A stretch of DNA of 13,928 nucleotides from Euryarchaeota archaeon UBA259 (GCA_002506275.1 DAXG01000038.1:1-13928), one strand, 5' to 3'. Numbered from the stretch's first letter, positions 1-8,111 are shown. Program-made: numbers and translations. Notes: generated from the letters alone by a model not told the origin.

Positions 1-419
1 ACCTTTGCGAGGAAAGCGTGTTCCTTGGTTTGTGCGTTAACACCGTCGTTAGCAGCACAGAGAAGAACTGCTGCGTCAGCTTGTGAAGCACCAGTAATCA
101 TGTTCTTGACGAAATCTCGGTGACCTGGAGCGTCAATAACAGTCCAGTAGTAGTTCGGGGTAAAGAATTCCTTGTGAGCAACGTCGATGGTGATACCACG
201 TTCGCGCTCTTCCTTGAGTCCGTCCATAACGTAAGCAAGACCGAATCCAGCCTTACCGGACTCAGCAGCGAGTTTTTCGTTCTTTTCAATAACGTGACCT
301 TCAATGTGACCGGAGTCCAGTAGTAGACGTCCGACAGTTGTTGACTTTCCGTGATCGACGTGTCCGATGAACACGATATTTAGGTGAGGCTTGCTCTTAT
401 CTTCCCATTGACTTCCCAT
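1..419 (-). CDS. tuf: Elongation factor 1-alpha (aEF-1A), N-terminal part, cut by the window edge
   Basis: This GTPase delivers aminoacyl-tRNA to the ribosomal A site in the cytosol. Only the first 139 codons lie in the window. Visible GTPase motifs are the P-loop GHVDHGKS at residues 19-26, the switch I segment RERGITID at about 72-79, and the G3 motif DAPGH at 96-100. The NKxD motif and the two beta-barrel domains lie beyond the left edge. The long spacer between the P-loop and switch I, with the [12 protein letters not shown] segment, is the archaeal/eukaryotic EF-1A form and not bacterial EF-Tu. The ATG at 419 is supported by a strong Shine-Dalgarno sequence (TAAGGAG, 428-434) eight bases upstream. 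The gene lies downstream of pyk on the same strand after 148 bp, which hold its probable promoter. Identification is secure; the symbol follows common archaeal usage. Confidence 0.96.
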   Translation of the reverse strand, partial: MGSQWEDKSKPHLNIVFIGHVDHGKSTTVGRLLLDSGHIEGHVIEKNEKLAAESGKAGFGLAYVMDGLKEERERGITIDVAHKEFFTPNYYWTVIDAPGHRDFVKNMITGASQADAAVLLCAANDGVNAQTKEHAFLAK

Positions 420-427
420 GGTAATTA

Positions 428-434
428 CTCCTTA
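428..434 (-). promoter_or_regulatory. Shine-Dalgarno sequence of the EF-1A gene
   Basis: The minus strand reads TAAGGAG here, eight bases before the ATG at 419. It is a near-perfect match to the archaeal anti-Shine-Dalgarno sequence and fixes the EF-1A start. Confidence 0.75.
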
Positions 435-458
435 GCGAACCCTCCGAACAACCACCCC

Positions 459-467
459 TATTTGAAA
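459..467 (-). promoter_or_regulatory. Possible TATA box for the EF-1A gene
   Basis: The minus strand reads TTTCAAATA here. An archaeal TATA box at this place would start transcription near position 437, giving a leader of about 18 nt that contains the Shine-Dalgarno sequence. The match to the TATA consensus is imperfect. The rest of the 420-567 gap holds only a weak interrupted hairpin around 513-536 (CTCT/AGAG core), which could be part of a pyk 3' end. Confidence 0.35.
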
Positions 468-567
468 AGCGCGACGCGCCATTGCATGACTGAAATGGAC
501 TGATTAAGCCTCAGTACTCTCTTTTTAGAGACTGGGCAGTGATTTTTGCGGAAAAGCAGTAAGCATT

Positions 568-2028
568 TCACTCTGCACCGTGAATAGAGCCGTCCTCGGC
601 AATTTTGTACAATCGTATCGTACTGGTCGCACCAGAGATGGCTTTAGGACTGCCCGAAATAGCCACGATTCTATCCCCTACACCGATTGTTCCCGATTCC
701 ATAAGGGTGTGAAGCGAGGATTGCATGGTCTGTGAACCACGGTCGTACTCTTCGACCATGAGCCCTTCCACGCCAGGTATGAGTTGCAATCGTCGCATGG
801 CACGAATGCGGTTACTGACCGCAGTGACGGGAATTCCCGGGCAGTATCCGGCGACCAGACGAGCGGCATTTCCGTGTTGGGTCGCAACAACAATGCGTTT
901 GGCTTTCGAAATCTTCGCCAACTCGACACCTGCGTGAGCGACTGAACGAGTGGAAACAAACCGAGCCAAACCGCTTGGACGCTGGTCTGATGAATTCAAT
1001 CCTTTCTCGCTTGCAACTGCAATCTTTGCCATCGTTTCGACCGCTGCAAGAGGATACTGACCCAAGGCAGTTTCTCCAGAAAGCATCACTGCAGTCGCCC
1101 CATGTCGAATAGCACCGGATACATCGCTCACTTCAGCACGTGTTGGCCGAGGCTGAAGCGTCATGGATTCAAGCATCTGTGTAGCCACAATGACAATTTT
1201 CCCTCTTGTTAGAGCGCCATCGATGATGCGCTGCTGCGCCTCAGGAACGTCTTCAAGCGGAATTTCCACACCCAAATCGCCACGAGCGACCATCACTGCA
1301 TCGGCTGAATCCAGAATTTCTTCAAGATGCTCAAGAGCGACTGGATGCTCAATCTTAGCAATCAGTGGGACATGAAGACCAGCGTCTCGTACCGCTTTTT
1401 GAGCAGGTTCGAGGTCTTTCGCAGTACGGACGTAACTGACTGCAATATAGTCGGCACCAGCTTTGAGAGCGTGAGCCAATGCTGCCTCATCGTTCGGTCC
1501 AATGGCAGGTAAGTCAACCATTGTTCCAGGTACATTGACGCCTTTTCGCTCACTCAAAATGCCGCCGTCTTCAACAATACATTCGACCACGCTGTTTGGT
1601 TGACCAGGGGAATGAAGCACCTTAAGACGAACCAGTCCATCAGCAATGAGAACGGGGTCGCCGTTGGTTAATTCTGCAGACAAACCGGCGTATTCGACTG
1701 GAATATTGTTGGCATCTGCGTCTTCCATAAACGGTTGGCCACAATGAAGGTTGAGGGACTGGCCTCGTTCCAATACCACGACATCTGAAAACCGACCAAG
1801 ACGGAGTTTGGGTCCTGGCAAATCTGCAAGAATACATGTCGGCCGACCAAGCGCGTCCTCGAGCGAACGGATTCGTTCATACAGCGGCGTCTTATCATCA
1901 GGTGCGCCATGAGAGTAGTTCAAACGACAGACGTTCACGCCAGCCTGAAGCAGGGAAAGCAGCGTTTCTGAGTCATCGCAAGCAGGTCCTATCGTGGCCA
2001 CTATTCGTGTTCGTCGCATTTGATTCAT
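568..2028 (-). CDS. pyk: Pyruvate kinase
   Basis: It converts phosphoenolpyruvate and ADP to pyruvate and ATP, the last step of glycolysis, in the cytosol. Family motifs are in the expected order: RIVATIGPA near residue 8, the substrate loop RLNYSHG at 35-41, DLPGPKLR at 69-76, VPGTMVDLP at 166-174, the catalytic lysine in IAKIE at 223-227, MVARGDLGVE at 246-255, VATQMLESM at 281-289, and the downstream MLSGETALG. The C-terminal allosteric-type domain is present, and 486 residues is normal. The ATG at 2028 is chosen; a second ATG at 2019 is equally possible. A GGAG lies 2 nt before the first and 11 nt before the second. The frame stays open to a TTG at 2079, but that would overlap the lipoprotein gene, whose stop lies 25 bp upstream of 2028. 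Close spacing suggests co-transcription with that gene. Confidence 0.96.
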   Translation of the reverse strand: MNQMRRTRIVATIGPACDDSETLLSLLQAGVNVCRLNYSHGAPDDKTPLYERIRSLEDALGRPTCILADLPGPKLRLGRFSDVVVLERGQSLNLHCGQPFMEDADANNIPVEYAGLSAELTNGDPVLIADGLVRLKVLHSPGQPNSVVECIVEDGGILSERKGVNVPGTMVDLPAIGPNDEAALAHALKAGADYIAVSYVRTAKDLEPAQKAVRDAGLHVPLIAKIEHPVALEHLEEILDSADAVMVARGDLGVEIPLEDVPEAQQRIIDGALTRGKIVIVATQMLESMTLQPRPTRAEVSDVSGAIRHGATAVMLSGETALGQYPLAAVETMAKIAVASEKGLNSSDQRPSGLARFVSTRSVAHAGVELAKISKAKRIVVATQHGNAARLVAGYCPGIPVTAVSNRIRAMRRLQLIPGVEGLMVEEYDRGSQTMQSSLHTLMESGTIGVGDRIVAISGSPKAISGATSTIRLYKIAEDGSIHGAE

Positions 2029-2053
2029 ATCTCCGTAGGTACCAAGTGAGAAC

Positions 2054-3271
2054 TCAGCGATAATGCAGCCGTATAACAAAGGATTCGACTTCTAAATCAT
2101 TGATTTTCTCATTTCGAATTTGAAAAATCCATTCGCCATCACCGTAGGTCGATTCGGTATCGGTAAACATGTAGGAACTCAAAGTAAGATGGATACAGTC
2201 GTTGTTGTCCTCGTCGCAATTATCGCCATCTGTTCGCTGGTCGAGACCTGTGTCCGAAGTGTTGGTCGCTTCTTCATCTTCTTCGTTGATGGCATAGATG
2301 TCGAGTTTCGCACGGCAGTTCGAAGAACCGGGCACGTTTGTACAATCTCCGTCTTGCTGTGGGTAGGTCAATTCACCAACTGCCTTGCGAATCGTATTGC
2401 CTTTGTCTTTGTCGTAAACAATATTGACATCAAAATCAAGAGTTTGGGCGTTTCCTGAGGTGTTGCCGCCCATTTCAAAGTCAGACCACTGGCCTGCATA
2501 ACTGACGTAAACCTTGATCGAGTCAGAATCCGTCATGCCTGCGCTGTTCAATACATTGAGATTGACTTCGTATTCACCGGGCTCAACATTCGTCCAATCG
2601 ACCGACTCGCCGGTCAAATCTGCGTCGTTCTCAGAATCACCATCGTTATCGTTATCCGTTTCCGAATCAAGGTCCCAGTGCCATTCCGAAATGTATTGAC
2701 TGGAATCTCCCGCAGTGGAGTCGGATGCATCCAAGGTAACGGTCGTCGTTGCTGAAACATCTCGGTCCGTCATCGATTTGTCCATTTCACAGATCCACAG
2801 TACAATGTGGGTGTTCTCATCCAAATCATCGTTGGAACAGTCTTCATCGTCGGAATATTGGGTGATTTCTGCGTTCGGTGGTTGCGCAGTGGCTTCCACA
2901 ACATTGAGTGTTTTGGACTGAATGGATGTCTTTGAACCGTCGGAAACAGTGAGTTCAATGGTCTTCTCGCCAGTGGAATCAAAACTCCATTCAGCTGTTC
3001 GGCCGGTATCGTCAATCGAACCATCTTGGTCGAAATCCCACCGGTACGTCAAGCCGTTACTTGGTGTGGAACTTGATGCGTCAAAAGAGACGACTTCCCC
3101 CGTACGGATGTTTTTGGAAGGAGAAAAAGTAAACACCGCGAGAACTTCACCGTCTGAACTGCTCGAAGTGTCTTCAAAAACACAGCCTGCAAGCGTGGAA
3201 AGTACCATCACCGAGGAAAGGAGTATTGGCAAAAAGGCCGACTTCATGGAGGGTCTGTGAACGGCCTTCAT
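2054..3271 (-). CDS. Secreted PKD-domain lipoprotein
   Basis: This is a probable membrane-anchored surface protein with Ig-like PKD repeats. The N terminus has a basic region, a hydrophobic stretch and a lipobox LAGC; the lipidated cysteine is residue 30 counted from the ATG at 3271. A first PKD domain spans about 42-125 (YRWDFDQDG near 76-84 and a STGEKTIELTVSDG-type strand). A second spans about 132-257 and carries an acidic DNDNDGD-type insert near 207-213 that may bind calcium. Residues 262-405 form a third beta-rich region ending in GEWIFQIRN, which loosely recalls P-domain or jelly-roll folds. Five or more cysteines in acidic loops may form disulfides. ATGs at 3298, 3295, 3271 and 3247 are all usable; 3247 gives the most compact signal peptide. 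The start region begins right behind the polB stop, and pyk follows after 25 bp. Ligand unknown. Confidence 0.83.
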   Translation of the reverse strand: MKAVHRPSMKSAFLPILLSSVMVLSTLAGCVFEDTSSSSDGEVLAVFTFSPSKNIRTGEVVSFDASSSTPSNGLTYRWDFDQDGSIDDTGRTAEWSFDSTGEKTIELTVSDGSKTSIQSKTLNVVEATAQPPNAEITQYSDDEDCSNDDLDENTHIVLWICEMDKSMTDRDVSATTTVTLDASDSTAGDSSQYISEWHWDLDSETDNDNDGDSENDADLTGESVDWTNVEPGEYEVNLNVLNSAGMTDSDSIKVYVSYAGQWSDFEMGGNTSGNAQTLDFDVNIVYDKDKGNTIRKAVGELTYPQQDGDCTNVPGSSNCRAKLDIYAINEEDEEATNTSDTGLDQRTDGDNCDEDNNDCIHLTLSSYMFTDTESTYGDGEWIFQIRNEKINDLEVESFVIRLHYR

Positions 3272-3299
3272 CAAAAGCCCTTTCTCTCTATTCATCATC

Positions 3300-5984
3300 T
3301 TAGAAGGAAAACAGCGTAGTTTGCTTGTTGCCGGATACCAATTCTTTGGCAGTCCAACCAAAAGCCTCGGTGATACGGCCCAGTGCAGCAGCCAAACGTT
3401 CGGCATAGAATTGGCCATCATAGGCGCGAATGCCGCCGTTTTCCTCGTTTTCCAACCATGGCTCGACACGCATTGGGCGCTGAGAAGCATCGGTTACAAT
3501 GTAGGAGACTTTCATTCCAGAAGTAAAACCGAGGCCAAGAGCAATCCGGGCTTTAGCCACTCGAACCTGCGCCATGCTGTCCGGGTTCGCATAATCTTTG
3601 GTGAAGTCAATATCTCCATTTGAGGAAACTCGACCCTTACACGACTTGGCAAGAATAAGTTCAGAAGCATCGATTTCAGCCTTTTTCACTGCTTGAACTC
3701 TTGCTAAAGCGTATTTGACAAGTTCATCACCTTCGTCAGCTAAAGCATGGCTAAACATGCGTTTCATAGTCGAAGTGAGGTAGTTGAAGGAATCCGTTCT
3801 TTGAGTCTCGTAACCGCGAATCAACATTTCCTCGGACGGCCACACGACTTGACCAACATATCGTTTCTTGGCGCCGTGGCTGAAAAACACAGATAGGCCC
3901 TTCTCAAACTCCAAGATGGCCGAATCGCGACTGTAACGTTCTGCGATTTCAAGCCCGAAATCAATCATGGATTGTTTGGCAATGTTCCATTGTTTCATTT
4001 TGGCAACCGCATCGTTTTCGCCGTTTTGAGCCGCTATGATTTCTTCTTCTCGAAGCGAAGAAGGGGCAGAATCATCAACAGGTGAGCGGACAAAGATTGA
4101 ATCTGTATCTGAATACACGACACCATGGCCTTCTTCCTCCAATTGAGCGATGATGGCTTTGATGTTGTGACGAGCCCAAGCGGTTATGGATGAGCCTAAA
4201 TCACGGTGTGTGAATCGGTAAAAGCCACTCGCAAAGACTCCGTAGAACGTATTCATGAGGATTTTGACCGCATATTGCATCGAGTCATGGAACGATTCCT
4301 GCTGAACGTTGCCTTCCTGTTTCGCTGCTTTCAGCGCTGCTTTGTGGACATCGCGTTGAGCCATCAAATCTTCAAGAAGTCGTGGGACAAGCCCTTTACG
4401 AACCGATTGATGGCGGAATCTGGCGCCAGTTGGAGCGGTATAGACCGGTTCATCGTCAGCAGGCTGATCCGGTTGTGCTGGGTCGATTCGTGTCGTGTAG
4501 CAGATGTTTTGCCCAATCATAATCGAGGGGTACATGCTCTTGAAATCCAGAACGGCAATCCATGGATGCAGGCCTGCATCAACTTCGTGAACATAGCCTC
4601 CAGTGATTTGGCCTTCTTTGGCCTCAGCAGAGCCTGTAAGAGGTACAGCGACGCTTTCAGAGTCTGCCAAACGGATAACAAGTGAGTCGACAAGTTGGCT
4701 TGTGCTGCCAATAGCAGCGGTGTCAAAAGTCACTTTCGCGACAGCCGCTACCGCTTCTTTACGTCGAATCACTTGCAGTGCATTGAGTATGTCAAGGGGG
4801 AGTGCTGCATCACGGATACAGTATTCCATGACCTCTTCGGGCCGATTGGCCCATTCCATATCCATCTTGGAGGCATCAACATCCATCTTGTGTTTTTCTT
4901 CGTCTTCTGGAAACAACAAATTGCTAATGAACGAGAGCGTTTCTCTTTGCGGGCGAAGAGCCATTCGAGCCTGCCACCAGGCGTCAACAACACTTCTTCC
5001 TGCAACGTTCCAGGCGCGAGTTGATTGACGGCGAGGGAAGAGGCCGGAACGGTTTCGTTTGGATTCGCTTTCGCTTTGTTCAACGCGGCCCCACCCGAAT
5101 AGCTGAGCTTTTTTCCGCCACTGTTTGGATTTGGTTTGAGCTTGCATACGGTCGTACATTCGCGGTAGATCGAAGTTATCGATGTTGTAGCCTGTGATGA
5201 TGTCAGGGTCCATGCTGCGAACGATGAGGGTGAGGTTTTCCATGATGCTGGATTCTTCACCTTTGAACGAGTAAGATTGACGGGTTCCCGTCCCCATGTC
5301 TTCAACCCAAGCCGCAGCACAGAGAATCGTTTCATGCTCGATACTGGTTTCAAGGTCGAACGAGAACACTTTGAAAGGAACCGGGAACGGTTCACAATCC
5401 TTTAGTTGCGAAACATTGCATGCGACGGTGACATCGACTGAATACCTGCCAGAACCTCCTGCTTGAACAACGGCGTGCGTCCGTTCAAGATTCTCATTCG
5501 GCTCATTGCGTCGGTCAACTACCGTGCCTTCAACTGACATGTGCATCCGTAAGTCGTAATCGAGGAATAATCGATTGAGAAAAGGAATGTCTCCCGAATA
5601 GATTTGCCACGATTGCTTGGACAGTGTCTTTCTTAGATTCGGAACCAAAAACGGCTGGCGCACGGTTACCGACCAGATTGGACGTACGCCGAGGTCGGTC
5701 AATTTCATGACGGGGCCTGACACGCTGACAACGTCTTTCATCGCCTCAACTTCTTTGATTCGTTGAAGAATGAAGTCGCTGACACCAAGTTCTTCGCTCC
5801 AAGCACTCAACGGTGTGATTTCGAACGAGGGGCGAAGACCGGATACGAGCAAGCAGACGGATTCTCCAGATTTACTGCGCCCAAAGAGTTCCAAAACTGT
5901 GGACTCACTGGTTCCAGCATCAGGGTTCGCCTCAACCGAATGGTAGCGCCCACTGATGATACCGATGTCATCCTTGTACGTCAT
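3300..5984 (-). CDS. polB: Family-B DNA polymerase
   Basis: It is a DNA-dependent DNA polymerase with 3'-5' proofreading. The 894 residues contain Exo I FSFDLETS (D210, E212), Exo II YNIDNFD (D272), Exo III YCIRD (Y388, D392), polymerase motif A DFKSMYPSI (D480), motif B KILMNTFYG (K574, N578, Y581), motif C YSDTDS (D626, D628) and the KKRY thumb motif at 706-709. All catalytic acids are present, and no intein interrupts the motifs. The last seven residues, QTTLFSF, fit a PCNA-interacting (PIP) box, consistent with a replicative role. The ATG at 5984 is chosen because AAGGTGAGG (5987-5995) lies just upstream; the only longer start is a GTG at 6017. It is divergent from the aminotransferase gene, and the PKD lipoprotein gene follows immediately. 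Confidence 0.97.
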   Translation of the reverse strand: MTYKDDIGIISGRYHSVEANPDAGTSESTVLELFGRSKSGESVCLLVSGLRPSFEITPLSAWSEELGVSDFILQRIKEVEAMKDVVSVSGPVMKLTDLGVRPIWSVTVRQPFLVPNLRKTLSKQSWQIYSGDIPFLNRLFLDYDLRMHMSVEGTVVDRRNEPNENLERTHAVVQAGGSGRYSVDVTVACNVSQLKDCEPFPVPFKVFSFDLETSIEHETILCAAAWVEDMGTGTRQSYSFKGEESSIMENLTLIVRSMDPDIITGYNIDNFDLPRMYDRMQAQTKSKQWRKKAQLFGWGRVEQSESESKRNRSGLFPRRQSTRAWNVAGRSVVDAWWQARMALRPQRETLSFISNLLFPEDEEKHKMDVDASKMDMEWANRPEEVMEYCIRDAALPLDILNALQVIRRKEAVAAVAKVTFDTAAIGSTSQLVDSLVIRLADSESVAVPLTGSAEAKEGQITGGYVHEVDAGLHPWIAVLDFKSMYPSIMIGQNICYTTRIDPAQPDQPADDEPVYTAPTGARFRHQSVRKGLVPRLLEDLMAQRDVHKAALKAAKQEGNVQQESFHDSMQYAVKILMNTFYGVFASGFYRFTHRDLGSSITAWARHNIKAIIAQLEEEGHGVVYSDTDSIFVRSPVDDSAPSSLREEEIIAAQNGENDAVAKMKQWNIAKQSMIDFGLEIAERYSRDSAILEFEKGLSVFFSHGAKKRYVGQVVWPSEEMLIRGYETQRTDSFNYLTSTMKRMFSHALADEGDELVKYALARVQAVKKAEIDASELILAKSCKGRVSSNGDIDFTKDYANPDSMAQVRVAKARIALGLGFTSGMKVSYIVTDASQRPMRVEPWLENEENGGIRAYDGQFYAERLAAALGRITEAFGWTAKELVSGNKQTTLFSF

Positions 5985-5986
5985 CG

Positions 5987-5995
5987 CCTCACCTT
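5987..5995 (-). promoter_or_regulatory. Shine-Dalgarno sequence deciding the polB start
   Basis: The minus strand reads AAGGTGAGG directly before the ATG at 5984, separated by two bases from the last G. It supports this ATG over the upstream GTG at 6017. In the roughly 130-bp divergent region between polB and the aminotransferase gene I see no convincing TATA box for either gene. Confidence 0.6.
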
Positions 5996-6116
5996 GTGAT
6001 GAAGCACAGTGAACCACTCTAAGGGCCTTGCCTTCACTACCATGCCGTCAAACCGTTGCCTACAGTCCAAAAACTCATGTTTTCCTCATCAAATGAAAGA
6101 GGAATGATTGAAAGCC

Positions 6117-6120
6117 GGAG
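6117..6120 (+). promoter_or_regulatory. Ribosome-binding site for the aminotransferase gene
   Basis: GGAG lies eight bases before the ATG at 6129 and is the main reason for preferring that start over the ATG at 6156. Confidence 0.45.
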
Positions 6121-6128
6121 CACCTTGG

Positions 6129-7175
6129 ATGAAACGCTGCGGCAGGGTGCGAAGGATGGCTGAAGAAATTGATTGGGATAGCCTCACGTTTTCGCTCACT
6201 CCGACCGACACCATGTATTTGACAGAAACCACTGCTACTGAGCCGTGGATGCCTGGGTCTTTGCGCCCCTATGGAGCGATTCCAATGTCACCTGCGGCTG
6301 GTGTATTGAATTACGGCCAAGGCCTGTTTGAAGGAATGAAAGCATTCCGCACTTCGAAAGACAGAGTTGTCTTTTTCCGACCTGAAGAAAATGCTCGAAG
6401 AATGCAAAGAGGGGCGGACCGATTGAAAATGCCACCCGTACCTGAATCAATCTTCATCGACGCTGTCGAACAGTGTGTACAAGCGAACATCAAGTGGGTT
6501 CCACCCTCGGGACGAGGTGCACTGTATGTGCGCCCTCTGCTCATGGGCTCAGGCCCAATTCTTGGTGTTGCACCTGCACCGTCCTATACCTATTTGGTCT
6601 ACGTCACTCCTGTCGGCCCGTACTTCAAAGGTGGAGTTTCAGCGATTGATTTGCTGATTTCAGAAGATTATCACCGAGCCGCCCCTGGTGGGTCTGGTGG
6701 TGTCAAAGCAATTGGAAACTATGCTCCTGGAATGATGCCGAGCAAGAAAGCAAAAGCCGCAGGATTTGCTGAAGTCATTTACTTGGATGCTGAGACCCAC
6801 AATTACATCGAAGAAGTCGGCGCTGCCAACTTTTTCTGTGTCAAGGACAAAACTCTGTACACCCCTGAATTAACGGGAACTATTCTGCCCGGAATTACCC
6901 GCCAATCCATCATCGAATTAGCGCGCCACAATGGATATGATGTCGTCGAAACCAAAGTCTCTGCAGCATTTGCCATGGCTGCGGATGAGGCGTTTTGCTG
7001 CGGTACTGCAGCGGTCATATCACCAATCGGCTCAATCACCAAGGGTGAAGAAAAGGCGGTGTATGGAGGCGGAAAGCCTGGCCCAATTACCGAACAGTTG
7101 TACAGCCATTTGGTCGGAATACAAAATGAAACTGAAGAAGATATCTTCGGTTGGTTGCACGAAATACCACAATGA
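6129..7175 (+). CDS. ilvE: Branched-chain amino-acid aminotransferase
   Basis: This PLP enzyme exchanges the amino group between leucine, isoleucine or valine and 2-oxoglutarate. It belongs to fold-type IV (class IV). Sequence signs are the N-terminal IDWDSLTFSLTPTD, the LNYGQGLFEGMKAFR block, YVRPLLMGSG, the GPYFKGG loop, and GGVKAIGNYAPGM, whose lysine (codon at 6705-6707) is the expected Schiff-base residue. These are followed by IEEVGAANFF and the GTILPGITRQS segment. The pattern resembles the longer bacterial/eukaryotic BCAT subfamily more than short IlvE. The start is uncertain: ATG 6129 has GGAG eight bases upstream (348 residues), while ATG 6156 gives MAEEIDW, which fits typical family N termini better (339 residues). 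A TTG at 6108 is unlikely. The gene is convergent with SRP19, with no bases between the stop codons. Confidence 0.94.
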   Translation: MKRCGRVRRMAEEIDWDSLTFSLTPTDTMYLTETTATEPWMPGSLRPYGAIPMSPAAGVLNYGQGLFEGMKAFRTSKDRVVFFRPEENARRMQRGADRLKMPPVPESIFIDAVEQCVQANIKWVPPSGRGALYVRPLLMGSGPILGVAPAPSYTYLVYVTPVGPYFKGGVSAIDLLISEDYHRAAPGGSGGVKAIGNYAPGMMPSKKAKAAGFAEVIYLDAETHNYIEEVGAANFFCVKDKTLYTPELTGTILPGITRQSIIELARHNGYDVVETKVSAAFAMAADEAFCCGTAAVISPIGSITKGEEKAVYGGGKPGPITEQLYSHLVGIQNETEEDIFGWLHEIPQ

Positions 7176-7637
7176 TCAACGCTTCTTGAAGCCAGAACGC
7201 TTCTTGAAACTGGTTTTCTTTTCAGTTGTTGAGTCGCTGGAACGAACTTTGCGCTGTGAGCGAGCTCGTCGGTCTCCGGTCTGGGGGCCTTTGGCGATAC
7301 GGTCGGCAGTTGCTTCTTTTTGGTCACGCTGCATCTGCCGCCATTCAGCGCCAATGAGTTGCAACAACTCCTCTTTTGATTGAGCACCTACAGATTGCTT
7401 AGAGCCGCCGCGAGAAACCCACATTCGACCCTCTTTCATGTGTGGGCGGGAGGGGTGAGATGTGCCTTCTTCACGCTTGATTTTCTTCAATCCCAATTTT
7501 CGTGCTGCAAGAAATAAGCCATCCAAGTCAGGTTTGATGACAGAGGAATCCTTTGGAACACGGCGGCCGTTACGCCGAGAAAGACGTGTATCAAAATAAC
7601 CTGGCCATACGCAAATGCGGTCAGGGTTGTGGTCCAT
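7176..7637 (-). CDS. srp19: Signal recognition particle 19 kDa protein (SRP19)
   Basis: SRP19 binds the tips of helices 6 and 8 of 7S RNA and promotes loading of SRP54 during co-translational targeting. The family pattern is clear: VWPGYFDTRLSRRNGRRVPK near the N terminus, then DSSVIKPDLDGLFLAARKLGL, and a HMKEGRMWVS strand near 66-75 ending the RNA-binding core at about residue 98. At 153 residues it is longer than usual for archaeal SRP19; the extra 55 or so C-terminal residues are strongly basic and end in SFKKRSGFKKR. Two ATGs are adjacent (7640 and 7637); the second is chosen because GGTGA (7644-7648) lies six bases before it. S8e is 53 bp upstream on the same strand, so the two probably share a transcript. 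Confidence 0.93.
   Translation of the reverse strand: MDHNPDRICVWPGYFDTRLSRRNGRRVPKDSSVIKPDLDGLFLAARKLGLKKIKREEGTSHPSRPHMKEGRMWVSRGGSKQSVGAQSKEELLQLIGAEWRQMQRDQKEATADRIAKGPQTGDRRARSQRKVRSSDSTTEKKTSFKKRSGFKKR
7178..7208. repeat. 13-bp direct repeat in the SRP19 tail
   Basis: The sequence AACGCTTCTTGAA occurs at 7178-7190 and again at 7196-7208, a period of 18 bp. It encodes the two FKKR-like units at the end of SRP19 and looks like a small in-frame tandem duplication. Confidence 0.7.
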
Positions 7638-7693
7638 CATCAGTCACCATCTGCACCGTAGAGCGCGAACGACTTGAATCCTACGGAAGGTAT

Positions 7694-8074
7694 TCAATCG
7701 AGAAGGACGCCGTTGATGACGCCATCCTTGCCAGGACGAGAAGTGATTCGAACACGGCCTTGGTCGGTTTCGATAACTGCTCCCTTCACGAGAATATTAC
7801 GTCGGACGTAGTTCGGGTCCGATTCGTTCTCGATAACGTTGTGAATTTTTCCAACTTTAGTTGTGCCCTTCTTTGGGTTGTTAATCGAAACACGGTTTTC
7901 AGCCATGACTCGAACGAGTGTGTTTCCACCGGTTCGGCGGTAAATCTTGCGCTTAGGTTCTCCGACGAGAGCCATTTGCTTCTCAGAAGAAATTTCTGTA
8001 GAGCGCTTGCTGCGAGCCTGAACTTTGCGTCCGCCACTTGGTTTACGTCGAGAGATACCGTGCCATTGAGCCAT
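7694..8074 (-). CDS. rps8e: Small-subunit ribosomal protein S8e
   Basis: This archaeal/eukaryotic 30S ribosomal protein is 126 residues, the normal length for the archaeal form. It starts with the characteristic MAQWHGISRRKPSGGR, followed by a basic stretch, a KRKIYRRTGGNTLVRV strand, NYVRRNILVKGAVIET, and ends with the family's RITSRPGKDGVINGVLLD. The start is supported by AAGGTGG (8082-8088) seven bases upstream and a good TATA box about 42 bases upstream. SRP19 follows on the same strand after 53 bp. The FAH-family hydrolase lies just upstream in the same direction, but the TATA box between them suggests that S8e is transcribed independently. Confidence 0.97.
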   Translation of the reverse strand: MAQWHGISRRKPSGGRKVQARSKRSTEISSEKQMALVGEPKRKIYRRTGGNTLVRVMAENRVSINNPKKGTTKVGKIHNVIENESDPNYVRRNILVKGAVIETDQGRVRITSRPGKDGVINGVLLD

Positions 8075-8081
8075 AATGATG

Positions 8082-8088
8082 CCACCTT
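8082..8088 (-). promoter_or_regulatory. Shine-Dalgarno sequence of rps8e
   Basis: The minus strand reads AAGGTGG, seven bases before the ATG at 8074. Confidence 0.6.
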
Positions 8089-8111
8089 GCAGACCAAAGC
8101 CACCAACAGGG

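Noticed and set aside
513..536. Interrupted hairpin CAGT-CTCT/AGAG-ACTG between pyk and the EF-1A gene
   Set aside because: The stem is short with a three-base bulge and no following T-run on the minus strand, so I do not call it a terminator.
2029..2079. TTG-initiated extension of pyruvate kinase
   Set aside because: It would overlap the lipoprotein coding end, lacks similarity to pyruvate kinase N termini, and an ATG at the expected place exists.
3272..3490. Long N-terminal extension of the PKD lipoprotein into polB
   Set aside because: It would bury the signal peptide and lipobox inside the protein; the extension is the polB 3' end read in another frame.
4206..4685. Open frame of 159 codons on the plus strand inside polB
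   Set aside because: It lies antisense to the conserved polymerase motifs A and B, its product has no recognisable domain, and no ribosome-binding site supports it. It is a shadow of polB.
4769..5395. Minus-strand open frame of 208 codons within polB in another frame
   Set aside because: Same-strand shadow of the PolB exonuclease region; the PolB frame has intact Exo I-III motifs, this one has none.
6803..7387. Minus-strand open frame of 194 codons spanning the aminotransferase and SRP19 3' ends
   Set aside because: It is antisense to a conserved PLP enzyme and overlaps SRP19 in another frame; composition is not protein-like.
7641..7693. GGATTCAAGTC on the minus strand between S8e and SRP19, recalling a tRNA T-loop
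   Set aside because: It does not match GGTTCRANTCC, and no acceptor, D or anticodon stem can be built in the 53-bp gap.
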